Origin: Betaproteobacteria bacterium
GTDB lineage: Bacteria; Pseudomonadota; Gammaproteobacteria; Burkholderiales; Rhodocyclaceae
Reading direction: 5' to 3'
Assembly: GCA_016880375.1 (NCBI GenBank)
Contig: JAEHDO010000270.1
Span: 1-8,691 of the forward strand
Length of the DNA stretch: 8,691 bases
Both the position numbers and the translations under genes were made by a program. Below are positions 7,883 to 8,691 of this stretch, in pieces (position 1 is the stretch's first letter; every line of letters starts with the position of its first letter). The notes under the pieces are model-generated. The model searched no databases. It was not told the DNA's origin and worked only from the letters and a program-made list of their open reading frames with translations.

Positions 7883-8160
7883 TCCGCGACGCCGGAGATC
7901 GCATCGAGGTTTCCGGCCCGCTCACGCTCGTCAAAGCGCGTGAGTTGCTGGAAGCCGGCAGCGCCCTGATCAAACGTCCCGAAACCACCTTTGACCTCTC
8001 GCAGGTGCAGGAAGTGGATTCCTCCGGGCTGACGGTCGTGTTCGGCTGGGTGCGCGCGGCGAAAGCCCAGGGCAAGGTCGCCCGCATCAGCAATCCCCCG
8101 CAGAACTTGCTCAGCCTGGCTGCGCTCTACGGCGTGACCGAGCTTCTGCCGCTGGCGTAA
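7879..8160 (+). CDS. mlaB: STAS-domain subunit MlaB of the phospholipid ABC transporter
   Basis: MlaB is the small cytoplasmic STAS-domain protein that binds MlaF and stabilises the active MlaFEDB complex. The 93-residue protein is a single STAS domain: IEVSGPLTLVKA (9-20) opens it, TFDLSQVQEVDSSGLTVV (37-54) is the conserved strand and helix-cap motif, and LAALYGVTELLPL closes it. The residue equivalent to the E. coli MlaB threonine at the helix cap is Ser48 here, a conservative swap. The ATG overlaps the mlaC stop by four bases (ATGA), the signature of translational coupling. On domain alone it could be another STAS protein, but position in the operon makes MlaB the clear choice. Confidence 0.9.
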   Translation: MIRDAGDRIEVSGPLTLVKARELLEAGSALIKRPETTFDLSQVQEVDSSGLTVVFGWVRAAKAQGKVARISNPPQNLLSLAALYGVTELLPLA

Positions 8161-8186
8161 GCTGGCGGTTTCAGCGTTTCTTCCGC

Positions 8187-8691
8187 ATGAATCCCGCGAT
8201 ACGCATTGAGGGCGTGACCAAGTGCTTTGGCAGCGTGCAAGCGCTGGCAGGCATCGACCTGGAGATTGCCGAAGGGGAGTTCTTCGGCTTGCTCGGGCCG
8301 AACGGGGCCGGCAAGACGACGCTGATCTCGGCCATGGCCGGCCTGGTGCGTGCGGATGCCGGTCATCTGGCGGTGATGGGCCATGACGTGGTTGCGGACT
8401 ACCGGGCCGCCCGGCGCCAGCTCGGGGTGGTCCCGCAGGAACTGGTGTTCGACCCCTTTTTCTCGGTGCGCGAATCCCTGGAAATCCAGTCGGGCTACTT
8501 CGGCATCCGCGACAATGCCGCCTGGATCGACGAGATCCTCGAAAACCTCGACCTGACCGCCAAGGCGGATACCAACATGCGCCAGCTCTCCGGCGGCATG
8601 AAGCGCCGCGTGCTGGTGGCGCAGGCGCTGGTGCACCGCCCGCCGGTGATCGTGCTGGACGAACCGACCGCCGGCGTCGACGTCGAACTGA
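8187..8691 (+). CDS. yadG: YadG-like ABC-2 transporter ATP-binding protein, N-terminal part (continues past window edge)
   Basis: These 168 residues are the N-terminal half of an ABC ATPase. Motifs are Walker A GPNGAGKT (37-44), Q-loop Q84 (VVPQELVFDPF), signature LSGGM (134-138), Walker B VIVLDEP (154-160) and the D-loop AGVD (162-165). The VPQEL.F.PF segment, the SGYFGI stretch (102-107) and the LSGGMKRR...TAGVDVEL block closely match E. coli YadG, the ATPase of the YadGH ABC-2 type exporter whose substrate is not established. The ATG at 8187 starts 26 bases after mlaB; no strong Shine-Dalgarno is visible. A membrane subunit (YadH type) would be expected next, outside the window. Its place behind mlaB suggests cotranscription with the lipid transport genes, but a shared function is inference. 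Confidence 0.88.
   Translation, partial: MNPAIRIEGVTKCFGSVQALAGIDLEIAEGEFFGLLGPNGAGKTTLISAMAGLVRADAGHLAVMGHDVVADYRAARRQLGVVPQELVFDPFFSVRESLEIQSGYFGIRDNAAWIDEILENLDLTAKADTNMRQLSGGMKRRVLVAQALVHRPPVIVLDEPTAGVDVEL

Noticed and set aside
8152..8175. GCTGGCG repeated around the mlaB stop, and a GCTG/CAGC hairpin
   Set aside because: A 7-base repeat and a 4-bp stem are within chance for this GC-rich sequence, and there is no T-run.

Overview
The window reads as ordinary chromosomal DNA of a high-GC Gram-negative bacterium, most likely a betaproteobacterium (possibly Rhodocyclales or a relative; this is inferred from gene order and protein style, not from a search). Coding density is high and nearly every base is accounted for. 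No gene-free stretch exceeds 300 bases; the two longest are the 139-base gap at 1019-1157 and the divergent gap at 4154-4329. I see no rRNA, tRNA, CRISPR array, insertion sequence, attachment site or convincing factor-independent terminator.

Left half (1-4153, all on the minus strand): a pilus or secretion-linked block. In transcription order it holds an orphan NtrC-type response regulator (REC, AAA+ with GAFTGA, Fis-type HTH), then an ExeA/MshM-like AAA ATPase with one transmembrane helix, a Pro/Ala linker and a C-terminal SPOR domain. After an AT-rich gap with its own candidate promoter comes the 5' part of an MshL-type secretin lipoprotein, which runs off the left edge. The regulator and ATPase are only 38 bases apart and are probably cotranscribed. 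This looks like the edge of an MSHA-type pilus locus.

Right half (4330-8691, all on the plus strand): a tightly packed operon for retrograde phospholipid transport, mlaF-mlaE-mlaD-mlaA-mlaC-mlaB, followed 26 bases later by the 5' part of a YadG-like ABC-2 exporter ATPase that runs off the right edge. MlaF, E, D and B form the inner-membrane ABC complex, MlaC is the periplasmic carrier and MlaA the outer-membrane lipoprotein. Unlike Escherichia coli, mlaA lies inside the operon between mlaD and mlaC. Several junctions overlap (mlaF/mlaE, mlaE/mlaD, mlaC/mlaB), suggesting translational coupling.

The two blocks are divergently transcribed from 4154-4329. Each side shows an extended -10 element (minus-strand TGATATAGT at 4199-4191, plus-strand TGCTAAAAT at 4288-4296), and an inverted repeat lies at the predicted regulator start site. 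I found no clearly novel system. The points most worth checking are the SPOR-tailed ATPase placed between an orphan regulator and a pilus secretin, the operator-like repeats in the two intergenic regions, a possible six-codon leader ahead of mshL, and an AT-rich codon patch at the start of mlaD.
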